This document shows positions 33,704-46,028 of a stretch of 64,000 bases of DNA, one piece after another. Source of the stretch: Sebastes aleutianus (lineage: Eukaryota > Chordata > Actinopteri > Perciformes > Sebastidae); assembly GCA_916700875.1 (NCBI GenBank), contig CAKAKS010000013.1, positions 14,752,596 to 14,816,595 on the forward strand, given 5' to 3'. The translations under genes and the position numbers were made by a program. The notes beneath the pieces are model-generated. The model was not told the DNA's origin, ran no database searches, and worked only from the letters and a program-made list of their open reading frames with translations. Every line of letters starts with the position of its first letter. The first letter of the stretch is position 1.

Positions 33704-33734
33704 TAGAGATAGAGATAGAGATAGAGATAGAGAT

Positions 33735-33772
<38 letters not shown>

Positions 33773-34338
33773 GAGACGCAGAGGGCTCCCCCGGTGGTGA
33801 GGCTGTCCTGTATACTAAAGATGCGCTATAACAAACGATGGTATGAAATGGTATTCACTTCCTGTCTCCTTAATGAGCTTGGTCGCCTCTCCCCCCGTTC
33901 ACCCAACCTCGTTTGGAAGTGTTATGACGTCGTGTGGATGGATTTATGATATTTAGCATTACGAAAATGAGTTAGCTAGGGCGTTCGCGACAGTCAGTTG
34001 ACATTAGCTTACAATTTTGACACAGTTTGGCTAATGCTAGACTAATAACGTCACCAATCTGACTGTTCAGCACCAACAGAGAGAAGCGATATCTGTGTTG
34101 CCAGATCTCGCGAGAATGAGTTGCTGAGACAGAGACGGGTTTTGGAAACAGTTAATTTTCTCCTGACGTGTCTATATGAGACATACCATTTTGGTGTCAC
34201 CATGTTCGGAAGATATGGCTTGTGAAAAATGGGTCCAATATTTACTTTGGTGACTATTGCGCAAAAAAATCTGTCATAATCTGTATTCACGTTCACTTCC
34301 ACCATTGGAGTTTATAGATTCAGGACCTGCCACTTACC
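31592..34338. other. Unique stretch with a possible retroposed tail and a compound microsatellite
   Basis: At about 32187-32211 the sequence AGAAATAAAGGTTT is followed by 12 A. This is the layout of a poly(A) signal plus tail and could mark the end of a retroposed copy beginning around 32000; I cannot name its source. A large compound microsatellite is at 33629-33769. Frames at 32746-33045 and 33310-33546 show no motif. Confidence 0.45.
33629..33769. repeat. Compound microsatellite (GT)n(GATAGA)n(GA)n
   Basis: About 34 GT units, then seven or eight AGAGAT units, then about 13 GA units in a row, 141 bases in total. The frames over it are artefacts. Confidence 0.97.
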
Positions 34339-34812
34339 GCAGTTGGTAACTTTGAGCAAATATGATCAAAAGTTTTGTTTATAAAACTGTCACTATATCC
34401 TTGCAGTAGTGCATGATACAGATAATCTGTGGGGAAAAAAAACATCCTCTGTGTCCTCCTAGTGTTCTGGCATTTGCAAGATTTCACCACGCCCGAAGAA
34501 AAACAACCAATCACAGCCGAGCAGTCTTTACGCAGAAGTCAAACACTGCTCACGAAACTCGTGAACTCCGATCAAGCGGTCAAACTAGGCAGCGCTGATC
34601 AAATATGAATCAATATTCTGTTATTGTAATGCCTATTTATTGCCTCAAATGTTTACAGAAACATACGTTAGTGTACTGTTTAGCTGTAAAATGAGAACGT
34701 TTTTTGACCCGGCCGCCATGTTGAAAACAGTCTAGCCAAAACCAATCATCGCCCACTGGCTGGAGCAATCTTTATAGGAATAACTTCATATTTGCTCAAA
34801 GTTACCAACTGC
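34339..34812. mobile_element. MITE with 27-bp inverted repeats
   Basis: Starts GCAGTTGGTAACTTTGAGCA and ends with its exact complement (TGCTCAAAGTTACCAACTGC); the match extends inward through AATATGA. 474 bp, no coding capacity. The interior includes GTAAAATGAGAACGTTTTTT and GGCCGCCATGTTGAAAAC. Confidence 0.85.
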
Positions 34813-37060
34813 AGCTTTAATAATGCAAAAATGCTCTCCCTCACTGTTAATAGAAACACACACACAGGCACACCTTGACATTTTTCCTAAAATGCCTTTT
34901 CGTGGCCAGCTGTTCCCTGGTAACTAGCAAGGCCACTGCTAGCACATTGCACCCACGCCTCCACCTACCAGCCTCATCTCAAACACAAACACACACATTC
35001 TCTCTTCACTGTCCTAAAATGCCTTCCTATAGCCAGATGTCCATTCGCATATAACACACCCACCAAGGGCATTAAAAGCAAAGGAAAGAAAGATTGTATG
35101 CATGTGTGTGCTTGAGAGAGAAAGCGCTGCAAAAAAAAAATAATGTGAGGATATGGGTTGTTACAGGATAATAAACATAATTCATGAATATCATAAAGCT
35201 AGTAGCTCTGTGCTTTATACCGGAGATATAATTCTGCAATGACAATATCTTATTTTATTTTCATTTTAACTCATGGCTAACATGGATTTTTTCACACCTG
35301 CCATATAATATTAACAACGGCAGGCATAAAGCAGTTCAGCTGTAAATGTCAACTTCTCAGCAGAAAACTTTCATTTGACTGAAATTAAAAAAAGGCACTG
35401 TACTGCAGAATTTGTGGTTTTCCAATATTTAGCGCTGGGACTGGGAATTTTCTTGCCTGGCAGAAGGGATTGGTCAGGCAGTTTAGGTTTATCTAACAAA
35501 CATCTCATCTTTTGAGTCCACTAACCCCAAAACATGCCTTGTGCTACATTACGTTGGGAATACTTAAACAATAACACGGCTTAAAAACTTTTCTTAATTT
35601 TCACTGGATTTACTTGGGGACTGGGACTAATCTTCCCCTGCCACTTTTTTTCTGGTCTGTACCCAAACTTCTTCCTGAGATCAACTCAAGCCGCTGTTGA
35701 GGTTTGCCTGCCAAAAGTGCCACACGAGAGGGGTTATCCCGTTGGCTTCCCGGTGCCAGGGAATATCAGCAGAGCACAGATAAGTGCTATCGATGTTGAA
35801 TTACACCCAGCTGGAAAACAAACATGACGCGAGTCCCTTCTCAAGCACAGAGCGAGGAGGAGAACAGCAGAGAGGATGTGAGATAAACCTCCTGAAATCC
35901 AGGCCGGAACCATGCAACAGCCATATTAGATGTATCTCAATGAAGGCAATCCACTGATGCAGAATACATCCAGTTAGAATGGAAGCGGGCACGAAGCCCT
36001 GGTCAGCCACTGGGGTGGAAGTGATACTAAAGCTACTATTAAAGCCTCAGTCTGGGATTTTTCTTCACATGGATACTTAAATGCTTTAAGTCTGTGACCC
36101 AGATTCTTCAACCGGCGACCTGGAAAGTCTCCTGCCCTGCAGTGGGATTCATTAAACCATACTGCTGCTGTTGGCCGGTTAGGTTTTTTTTTCTGCTACT
36201 AATCACTGTTTAAAAACCAAGAGATGTGATGCAAATAGATTCATCTCTCGCAGACAGGTTCTATCAGTCTGTGTCAGTATCGATTACAATTTATTTCAGG
36301 AAGGAAAATGTCTTATCTCGACAGTCTCAAATGCCATGCTTTAGCTCAAGGTTGCGCTATGGATCGGGTAACTGATTATACCATAGAAACATTTATTTCT
36401 GCCTGTCACCTTTTTTGAAAAGAAATGAGAGCACCTTTCACCGCATGCTGTTATCCTTTGTATCAGGGCCTGTTTGAACAGCTTGTCCCTGATGTGCAGG
36501 TCTATTGGCAGCCAGTTGCATTGAAAACTGTTGGATGCATAAAACAAAACATCAGCATGACAACGCCGAGAATATCAAAGTTTTTTCTTGTAAAGCTAAG
36601 ACTTTAATCTTGGAAATTCTGAGATTTAAGTGGTAAATTCAGAAGTAAAAACTAACAAATTTTACGAGAACAAAAAACTTGAATATTCTGAAATTATAAA
36701 GTAATTAATTTGCGAGAAAAATATGTGTTCCTTGTTTGTCAAGGAACCACGTCGCTTCACTTTGCAAGGTTGGATCAACCTCATTACAACACAGCCTAAT
36801 TAAATTTCACAAACCTGTAGCTACGATGTGAAAATGAGATGTGCAGGTGACACACTGAAATAACAGGCTTTTGTCTACTTACTTTCACATCTTATTTTTC
36901 ATGAACTGCTTCATCCAAATACTGGAGGCAGAATTGTTAAACTGATCAGCTTAAAGTATTGCTGATACGCATAACAGTTTATCAAGGAGATTCTCCTGAA
37001 ATTGACAAATGTTCTTTGGATGAATACAGAAACTGTCTTGCAGAGAGTACAGTAACAAGA
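34813..37060. other. Unique stretch, no gene seen
   Basis: Short CA tracts occur at 34857-34865 and 34983-34998. Open frames at 35801-36010 (-) and 36341-36607 (both strands) have no recognisable domain. Confidence 0.45.
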
Positions 37061-37289
37061 CAGTGTGTTGTTAATTGATATCCAATACTAAATATATACA
37101 TACATTTGCATAAAACAAGCATATTCGCCCACTCCCATGTTGATAAGAGTATTAAATACTTGACAAATCTCCCTTTAAGGTACATTTTGAACAGATAAAT
37201 GTGCAAATAATTTGCGATTAATTGCGATAACTTTGGACAATCATGCGATTAATCGCAACTGAATATTTTAAATCAATTGACAGTCCTAA
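37061..37289 (-). mobile_element. hAT-type element end, truncated ('ATTGACAGTCCTA' family)
   Basis: Matches the terminal 230 bases of the copy at 50683-51386: CATACATTTGCATAAAACAA, GTTGATAAGAGTATTAAATAC, CAAATCTCCCTTTAAGG, then AATCAATTGACAGTCCTA. The rest is missing. Confidence 0.75.
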
Positions 37290-39705
37290 TATTTCTCCAT
37301 TCATTTATTCAGGTTGTTGCTTTAATTTGTCCCCCGTCTGTATGTTGCACATCTAGTATAGCCTCGCCGTCGTGTTTGTCCTGTCGGACCTGGCATTTTT
37401 TCAATCTTAGCCTTAAGGGAAGTCGCTCTAACCCTTCATAAATGAGATGCAGGGGGGTGATTTAAAGCAGCCTTAGCTCCCACTGACAACCTTCTTGTTA
37501 CAGTTGTCAGCCAGCTGAGGTAGTTTGACACCTGTAATCTCGGTTGCTACGGTTTTCAGCCAATTTCCGTTGGCAGGGCTCATATTGCCCAGCCAAGCAA
37601 GACAGGGAAAAGTGACAACTGACTTGACCACTGAGTTGTATAAAAGTGGTATCATCAACTTATCATTCACCTCCTCGAGAAAGACACGTGTCGGTCAATT
37701 CAAGACAACATTACTTGCATCAATTATCAGTGACTTACATTTTTCAGTTTTGTTAGTTTGCATAATTCATCTGTTAAAAAACTTGTCACGTCTACTTTAG
37801 GAAATTAATTTGTAAGATATTTCACACAAAGCTATAAAAAGATTGACAGCTCAAAATTACAGCGAACGAAAGTGACTTTCCTCGGTTGTCTTTGATTGAC
37901 AAATTACATTTTCACATATTGCATCCTTTCTGTTCAGGACATGCTCAATGACAAACATTATGTGTTTTTTATTATCAAAAATGAGATCTCGTACTTTATG
38001 AACAGAAGAGAAAGGTGTCTAATGCCCTTGTGTGTTTTGCTTGCAGTGTGAGGGCTGCTTTAGCTTGTGGTTAGGCACCGGATAGTGCCTTTAGTTTAGA
38101 CTCAGCGGTGCATGCAGTGTGTATCGTTTGTTGAGGCCCTAGCCAGGCAGTGAAGTGCACTTAATGCTGTTAAGTTGAACCCAGTAGTGCGTATCCTGCA
38201 GTATGTTGAATGTCTAACATACTGGAGGAGGAGCCCCCAAGTTTAATATGGCCAGGCAATTATAGAGCAAGTTAATATTCATGCTAGAGTCCAAGCATCA
38301 CTCTTCCGTCTGTGTTTTAATTTGTGTTATTTGTGTTTGTGTGCGTGGATCCAATGATCTATTCTCTTCCTCTGCAAGTAACCATGGCTGTGTGTGTATG
38401 TGTGTGTGTCTAATCGTGTATGTTGTTCCTCCCATTTTAACTCTGTATGTGCGTGCGCTCATATGTGCATGCGGCATTAATAAGCTCCGTAATGAAAGGG
38501 GACAGTTTTCTGTTGCCGTGGTAATGAAGCAGTGGAACGTTGCCATGCACGATGACAGAGATGGAGCATAACTGTATTAGGGCATCGTCTTGGAAACGCA
38601 AACAGCAGACAGGGATGTGTCTGGATCGAGGCAGACAGAGACAGATGGATGGACAGAAAAGAAAAAAAAAGAGAGAAGGACGTGATGCAAAAGACAGATA
38701 CAAGAGACAAGTGGACAGAAGCAGTGCAGAACGCCTTTGTATGTCAAAATAGAGATCTGTGTGTATGTGTGTGAGAGACAAAGAGAGAGACTGATGGATG
38801 GTCTTGTCTATACAGCCAGAGGTGTACAAGGAGGGGGGGAGAGAGATCTGTGTGTTGCGAGGGGGACACGGATGGGGTGATGTGATCAATTTGACTGGGC
38901 CCATGTCGCCCGAAGAGAGAGAGATTCAGACAGATGGATAGAAACAGAGATGTAGCAGAGAGGAAGGGTCGCCTTGACAGACAGATAGATCAAGAGAGAG
39001 GAATGCAGAGAGGCGACGCACGGATAGAGTGAGACGATAAGGACTGATAGGAAAGACGGCTAGATTAATACAGAGGTAGATGGCGAAATAATTTGACTGA
39101 GGAGAGGTCAGGCTGGGTCGATAAAGTGAGATAGACCCAGAGCTCCTCGGTTCAACATTTATGCTTTTGCGGAAAAAAAAAGAAGCAGCGCGCACAAATT
39201 ATTTTATGATGACCTTAAGCAATGTGGTTTTAAATGTATGAGCGAGTCTCTCCAATAAGCCAGAAACAATTTAGGGTGTTCTCGAGCATGTGATGTTGTG
39301 CAGAGCTGCCCACGGACAGTGAAAGACAGAGCGTCACATTTCATGGTTCAGATGTGTTTGCACTACAAGAAGAGGAGAGATCATTTGGGGGTAAACACTC
39401 AAACGAGGACAGAGAAGAGCAGTTTCAGTAACATCTTTCTTTCTGACTTCTCCTTGTTGGCTTCCAGTCTTTCCAATTTTTTTCAGTATTTGATTTTTTT
39501 TTAATTGCCTGTCTCATACTTTTCTGCTTGAGTTTTAGTAATTTTTCTTCACTATCTTTATTTCTCTCACAAGCACTTCTTTGAAAGCTGTAATTTTTAT
39601 CTTTTGACATTTTATCCCTTACCTCCCATTAAAGTTTCTATATATATATAGCATTTTTTCCATGCCATGTTTATTTTGAGACAAATGTATAACCAGGCGC
39701 TGAAA
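37290..39705. other. Unique stretch with a purine-rich low-complexity tract
   Basis: From about 38590 to 39175 the plus strand is rich in GACAGA, GAGAGA and GATAGA words without a regular period. This opens several frames on the minus strand (38437-38904, 38926-39195). GT-rich patches lie at 38330-38410. No domain or splice-supported exon is visible. Confidence 0.5.
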
Positions 39706-40464
39706 CCATCAGTCAGTTAATGGATTAGTCAACAGAAACTTAAAGATGCTAAATGCGAGATTGGGAGCATTTCTATTGCCTCCGGACAGCTCTCAACATG
39801 GCGATGGCTGAGCTGGCAGCTCGCAGCTAACAGCACTAACAGTGCAAAATTGGCAACAGAGCTAAGAGTTTTTACCTGAGGGGGAACTGGAGGGTAGGTG
39901 CTACGTTTCCACTACAACTCTGTCAGTCGGGACGACGTTATCAGCTGTAACCGTTATACGCGAGCAGTGCAGAGCGGCAGCCTTGAGCTACCCAGTGGAG
40001 CACACTCACATGCACTAACATGCACTAAAATGCACGCACGGCCGGCCCGCCTATGTCAACAAAGACAACAAAGAGACTTTACTCCTCTATATCTTTACAT
40101 AGCAAATCGTTGTTTGCTGCTACATGAATGCTCTGGATATCTTATAGAGCACCTTTAACAATTCCAATGATCCATTCATTGTTTAAGTCATTCATTGATT
40201 CATTGAGGGAAAAGGCCTAACACTCAGTGTTTCCAGCTTTTCAATTTCTCAGATATGCTGCTTTTCTCTGTTTCATATCATTGTATATTCAATGTCAGAA
40301 CTGTTGTTTGAAGGAGGCAATTTGAAGATGTCTTCTCGGCCCCTGGGAACTTGTGATGGGCATTTGTCACTATTCTGACATTTTATGGACTAAATTAATC
40401 AATTAATCCCCAAAAAAAGATTGACAGATTGATCAATAATGCAAACAATTTTTAGCAGCCCTAA
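39706..40464. mobile_element. hAT-type remnant of the AATTAATCGATTA family, split by a MITE
   Basis: Left piece CAGTCAGTTAATGGATTAGTC (39712-39732) and right piece from about 40159 to AATTTTTAGCAGCCCTA (40464) belong to the same family as 58982-59307. They are separated by the TTAA-flanked MITE at 39744-40154. Confidence 0.5.
39744..40154. mobile_element. TTAA-flanked MITE, 411 bp (piggyBac-like target)
   Basis: TTAA flanks both sides (39740-39743, 40155-40158). The ends are AGATGCTAAATG on the left and AGGTGCTCTATA read inward from the right. It is inserted in an older hAT-type remnant. It has no transposase; the 86-codon frame at 39898-40158 is inside it. Confidence 0.65.
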
Positions 40465-41495
40465 CTGCCACCAAGGCAAACAGAAGAAGAAATTTCCTAT
40501 CATGACCCAAACTTTGACATAATTCAAATAAGTGTTCCCGGTTCCTTCAGCTCAGTCAGTTTTCCTGGCACCAGCATCTTTTAGCCAGAAATAACCAGCC
40601 AGCCAGTTAACAACTTTAAGTACTACTGCTTTAACAGCCGAGGTGTTGGGACAAGTAACGCAATTCTCGCCATTACAGACAAGAAAGGGGTTCATGGGAA
40701 ATGAGGTTTTATTTCTGAGAGTCACAAAAGGCTACCAATTACCCTTGCTTCTTCCCCTGTCCACACTATGTATACTGCATGTCTCCTAAGACAGTTAACC
40801 TAAATACAGGTGTACCTGTGGAGGAGTTGAAAAACAATACAGAGCTACTCTATGAAATATTCAATGTTTATCTTGCTGTGCAGCACAAGCTAACTTGGCA
40901 CTGATCAGACAAAATCCAAGGCGGCCATCTGAGGAATAAAGTCTCAAGATGAATTTTCAAAATGTGTACGAATAAATTCTCGATACATTTCAGCTGCCGG
41001 GTCAAATCAAAGTGAACTAGTGGGCCGGAGTCCAACACATAAAACATGGAGTAAGGCCATTCCACTCCCATCAGCTTGCTGGCATGTGTATTACTGTGCA
41101 GCGAGCTGCAGGGGATGTGTGAAGGGTGTGTTAGTGAGTGTGTGCACAACGTCTGTGGTGCTGCGAGGGAATGTTGTTGTGTGCATATCTCAGTGAGATA
41201 CAGAGTAGCTGTGTATGCACATGTTAATGTATGTGCATGTCTGTGGATTTCAATGTGTGTGTGTGTGTGTGTTGTATTTCTCTGATGAAATGAGGTACGT
41301 GTTGCTTCAGCAGCTTTATGATGTCTGTCAGCAATGCCATGATGTTTACCTGTGTTTTATGTTCATGTGTGTTTGTAGTAGCTGTGTGTTTGTCTTGCTT
41401 GAAGTGTAGCATGTTTGCTCTGGCTCATTTGCCAAATGTGTGTGTGTATGTGGCATCCCTGTTACTGCATCTATTCGGTGTGTATCCGTCTAGTT

Positions 41496-41547
<52 letters not shown>

Positions 41548-41549
41548 AT
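40465..41549. other. Unique stretch with GT repeats
   Basis: Contains (GT)n at 41251-41272 and 41501-41544 and several TGTGTG patches between 41100 and 41450. Frames here are opened by these repeats. No gene is recognised. Confidence 0.5.
41501..41544. repeat. (GT)22 microsatellite
   Basis: An uninterrupted GT run of 44 bases that ends six bases before a MITE. Confidence 0.97.
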
Positions 41550-41947
41550 CCATAGACTGTATACAAACATGGACAACAAGACAGCTCACCAAAAGAGAAG
41601 CCAAGACATTTGGATCGCCCCCTGGTGGCTGGCTGCAGTATAGGTCATAAATCCCAACCCCTCTATGTTAGCAGAAGGGACAAACTAAAAAGTAAAAGTA
41701 TACGTCAAATATTTTTTTCCGAAAGATGGTTTCTGTCATTTTAGGTAGTTCTTATCATAGTTGCTAGGTGGCTCACACTAGCAAACTGCAGTCGTGCTTG
41801 ACCTGGATTGGTTCGGGCAAGTTCTTTGGCTCCAAATGACATAAAAACCTCAAGATGGCAGCCCCGTTATCCGGGATATTTTGGCTTCACTTTTGTACAG
41901 TGGGAGGAAGCGGAGACATGTCGTCCATTTATATATACAGGCTATGG
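41550..41947. mobile_element. MITE with CCATAGACTGTATA ends
   Basis: Left end CCATAGACTGTATAC; right end is the complement of CCATAGCCTGTATAT (13/15 match). 398 bp. It contains ATCGCCCCCTGGTGGCTGGC and GGCTTCACTTTTGTA, segments also found in related form at about 58574-58640. Confidence 0.75.
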
Positions 41948-42894
41948 TTTTAACTGTGTTTTTTGTGTGCAGCAAGTGCTCATGTATGTGTGCATATTGC
42001 ATGTATGCTCTTGTACAATTTCGCCCAAGGGACAGTGTGTGTGTGTGTGTGAGACTGCTATACTAGTATTGCTCACATTAATCTATTTATTTATTTAAAG
42101 ATGATCTAAAACTGGCATTCACCCATGTGGCTTCACACTGGCCTCATCTAGAACTATGAACTGCCTCACACACACACACACACACATTCACAAAAGGGAG
42201 ATTATTTCTATACACATTTATCAGGTGCCAGACTTCTCCCACTCTGCCCTGACCTACATCTCTTCACTCTCTTCACTTTTTGGGCATGACAAGCAAGAGA
42301 TAACATGAATCAACAGTAAAAAATCACTATTGAGTTCACACTTTACTGACTCTACTACAACTGGATTCCTGACTCAACCACTCAGTGAGCCAAATGGATC
42401 ACATGACTGAAGAACAAAGACAAAATCACTTGAAACAGACAAATGGCGAGTGAAGAGAAAAAGAAAAAGGAATGTTTGGTTGGGTCTGTTTGCCACTTCC
42501 TGCAACACTTTACTCTCCGCTCAGTCACTCACACGCTGGTTGGAGATCAGAAAATAAAATAACGTAACATTGTGCAATGTCACACATCCACCAACTTGGT
42601 CATAGTGGAGTTTATAAAGGGCTTTCTTGCTCTGAATTGTGCCACTGAGGCTGCGTCTCTACTGCCAATAGACTGGTGATCAACTGCTAACAAGGCGGAA
42701 TTTATACACAACCTGAAAGGAGGTGCTGCCTGAAAGGCTGAGCTCACGGGTGCCAAGTCCTAAATTATTTCATTAAGCTAGCTGTCAGGTCAACCACAGT
42801 ACCTTTCTGGGTTTGTAGCAGAAACGTGGTCGCATGAAAGTACTACGAAATAACTTATACAGTATATTAGGGTTTACGTGTGGTCATCATTTTT
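41948..42894. other. Unique stretch with short CA/GT repeats
   Basis: (GT)n at 42036-42050 and (CA)n at 42169-42186. No open frame with recognisable content. Confidence 0.5.
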
Positions 42895-44143
42895 TAGGGT
42901 TGGGAATCACCAGAGGCCCCATGACACAATATTATCACCATACTTACGTCAAAATACGATATTATTGCGATATTAAATATTTCACGATATACTGAGTATT
43001 GCAATAAATTATATTGCGATATATTACCTTTTTTCAACTGCCAATTATACAGTTTGTCAAAATCTGTTTTATCTAAGAAGTAGGGATGCATCGATACCGG
43101 ATCGGATATCGGGACGATACTGACTCAAATAGCTGGATCAGGTATCAGTCCGGCCAATCTATTCAATTCAGTTCTACGGTTAGTTATATCAATATACTGT
43201 ATATGTATACATACATACATATACTGTATATTATATATTGGAATATGAAAAGTTTTGACCAATTTGTTACTGCATTAAAAAGGTTTACACTTGAGTTGTA
43301 ATTCCTGTTAATTTTAAAGTTTTTTTTATCAAGTTGCAAGTGTACGATTTATTATTTAATAATAAATAATTCAGTAAATGTATATCTATGAATTTATTTG
43401 TTACATTTTGTTTTACAAAGTTAAAAAAGCAATGTTTAAGTCAAGCCTGATGTTGCCTTACACATAAAAGAATGATCCCAGTCACTTCCATGCAGTGAAG
43501 CATACAGCTTATTAATTAAACACTGGTATCAGATCAGTACTCGGATTCGACCGATACCTAAAGCAGGTATCGCAATCGGGACTGAAAAAGTTGTATTGGA
43601 GCATCCCTACTGATAAGATACAGTTTTCACTCTGTGAAACTGAGTTTTTATTCACAAATATTGAGGTCAGAGGTCAAGAGCAACCCTATTTCCTCTCCTT
43701 CATGGCCTCTAAAATTGGCCATGCCAGTTTTTCCTCGCCAAGATTTAGCGTAACTTTGGAGCGTTATTTAGTATTCCGTTAGCCTCTTGAGACAGCTGAA
43801 AAACAGTCTTAGACTGTACTAGGAAAAGGCAGAACCAACTGAATAAATGATCTTTAAAAGATTACTTCCACAGTTCTCCCCGACAAGCTACGATGACATG
43901 GTTGGTAACAACTGATTCCTTAGGTTTTATAGTTTCATATGTTACCAGTATCTTCACTCTAGCTTTAAAACTGAAACCCACTACAACCTCTGAAAGACAG
44001 AATAGCGGCATAATAGGATGGAATAATTAAGAGGTTAATAGTTTATATAATAAAAGATCGATACTTGACGTCAGTGTATCGATACAATATTGCCACGCAA
44101 AATATCGCGATACGATGCTGTATCGTTTTTTCCCCCACCCCTA
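42895..44143. mobile_element. hAT-type non-autonomous element, 1249 bp, perfect 8-bp target duplication
   Basis: Ends TAGGGTTGGGAAT and the complement of TAGGGGTGGGGGA. The flanks are TCATTTTT on both sides (42887-42894 and 44144-44151). Near the ends are CGATATTATTGCGATATTAA and AATATCGCGATACGATGC. A second MITE is nested at 43081-43609. The remaining interior (43620-44000) shares GAGGTCAGAGGTCAAG, GGCCATGCCAGTTTTTCC and CAGTATCTTCACTCTAGC with the 50683-51386 family. Confidence 0.85.
43081..43609. mobile_element. MITE of the TAGGGATGCATCGATACC family, copy 2, nested
   Basis: Ends TAGGGATGCATC and the complement of TAGGGATGCTCC. It shares most of its interior with 19507-19958 but has an extra ATACATACATAT stretch. 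It lies within the 1249-bp hAT-type element; its own 8-bp flanks (CTAAGAAG / CTGATAAG) match only at 5 positions. Confidence 0.75.
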
Positions 44144-44151
44144 TCATTTTT

Positions 44152-45493
44152 GTCCATATTTCACAAGCCTTACATTACTACCTATTGTAGTTCATATAAC
44201 TTTTTTACCCCAAAGTAAAATAAAATGAATAATACAGATGGAAAATATATAGCTTAACAAGCTTGTGTAAACCTCATTTAGAATTAGTACTGACTAATGG
44301 CAAATATGTTTCTTCACCAAGCTGAGGAGGATAAAAAGCTATTAATGCATCATGAATTCCAAATGTTCCAGTTAATCTACAACATTACAAATATATCTGA
44401 TGGCAGTCCAAACAGCAGCTGCAACTGTTCACACACACAAACAAACACACACACACACACTGAGAGACACACATGTGGGAGAGCTGCATATTCTCATAGG
44501 ACAGAACAGGTGGATGTAATTGTCTGAATCCCACACTATCCTGGCACACATTATATCAGCAATCTGCATCTGTTTCTTAAACTGACAATTAACATCTGCA
44601 AGAATTTGCTCTCTTAAACTTGCAATAACTATTTTTTTGGCCACCAGGGTTGTCATTTGATACATGGTTAGTGTAAAATATCATTTATAGTCCCTTTAAA
44701 AGAACAGCCTCCATCTCCACCAGTGTATATGCACACAAATCATGTGTAACACACAAATACACACTCATTCAGCACCTGACAAGCCATTACACAACCATCA
44801 ACACTTACTGCATATTTCATACTGTTTCAACAATTTAGGAGATCCACTTTGAAAAGTTAGTATTGAAACATGTAAGACCGCATGAGTGGGAGTTTGTTTT
44901 AGAATAATGAGCCCAATTATTGCTTCTGTCTCCTTTACTTTTACAGAGCAAAAACAGTGTCTTTTCTGGAAATGTGTTGGCATTATTCATGCCTCACCAT
45001 TAATCTGCTCCGCTAGACCTCACTGCCTCTACAAGCATTATACTGATGGGATTTACAAGAGAGAGTAGAGATAATGATTTGTGCCAATAGTCATCTTTAA
45101 TTTAGTCAATGTCTATGCTAAAAAATTCCCAAATGATCACACCGATTCAGTGCTTCCCCCAGGCAGCACTATATTCTTATCAGAGTGGATCCAGACAATC
45201 AGGAAACTAACATTATCCACTGAAACTGAGAATAAATCTGTGTTTACCAAGACATTTTCAACTTTACAAGGTATTGACGACCACCTGAATGCACCATTTC
45301 TGTACCTCACTTCCATAGTACAGAAGTAGTATTGAAGAGAACAAAGTGATTTTGGCTACACCAGTGGTCATGTGAACAAGCCTTAACATTAGGGATGAGC
45401 ATTTCAAGCATTCGATATTCACTGTAACATGCTTCTCGCACTCTGCCTCCCGTGTAGACACAGTGTAACAGAAAGGTGAAATAATATCCTCCT
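44152..45493. other. Unique stretch with a CA repeat, no gene seen
   Basis: CA-rich tract at 44430-44470. A frame at 45081-45329 begins with IFNLVNVYAKKFPNDH-like residues that faintly recall a LINE endonuclease motif, but nothing else supports it. Confidence 0.45.
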
Positions 45494-45868
45494 TGGGGTG
45501 TAAGAAAATATTGATATACTTGAGTATCGCGATATTGTATATATCTTGTGATAATGTATCGATTCCCAAAAACACAATTGATTTTTAATTAATAGTTTAC
45601 ATGCAAAGATTCGTAGCAGACAGTTGCTCAGATTGCACAAAATTAGTGCTATGATGTTTGATGTTACAGGAACTGTGAAATGCAAGTGCAGATCCCACTG
45701 TCCTGATTGCATAAAAAAAGTGCACTTTTTTTACTCAGAATTTATGCCTGTGGCAGTGTGTTCTTTCCTAAAATTTGATTCACAAAATTGCAATATACTG
45801 TACCTCCTTGCTTACAGTATCGCAATATATTGCAATATATTGAATCGTAACACCTGTATCATGATGCG
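45494..45868. mobile_element. Degenerate MITE with GGGGTGTAAGAAAATATTG end
   Basis: Left end TTGGGGTGTAAGAAAATATT; right end is roughly the complement of CAGGTGTTACGATTCAATAT. Interior near the ends has TATCGCGATATTG and TATCGCAATATATTGCAATA. The ends match only partly, so the limits are approximate. Confidence 0.45.
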
Positions 45869-46028
45869 TAACGTAACGCCAGATTCTTGCCAATACACAG
45901 CCCTATTTCCTCCCCTTCGGTGTTACACTATGTTGCACCATCATGATTGAATATTGCTGCAAGGTCAATTATTCATTAAGGGCTCTTGTTATTTTTCCTC
46001 TTGTGCTGCACCTGCATTTCACAAAGTA

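Noticed and set aside
33586..33831. Frame rich in Cys-Val and Glu-Ile repeats
   Set aside because: It is translated GT, GATAGA and GA microsatellite.
38437..39195. Minus-strand frames of 89-155 codons with Ser/Leu/Cys-rich content
   Set aside because: They read the complement of a purine-rich low-complexity tract; there is no signal peptide context or homology I can support.
41215..41650. Cysteine/valine-rich frames on the plus strand
   Set aside because: They are opened by GT repeats and contain no domain.
45081..45329. Possible L1 endonuclease motif (LVNVYA) in an 82-codon frame
   Set aside because: Only one short motif matches, and flanking residues do not follow the endonuclease pattern.
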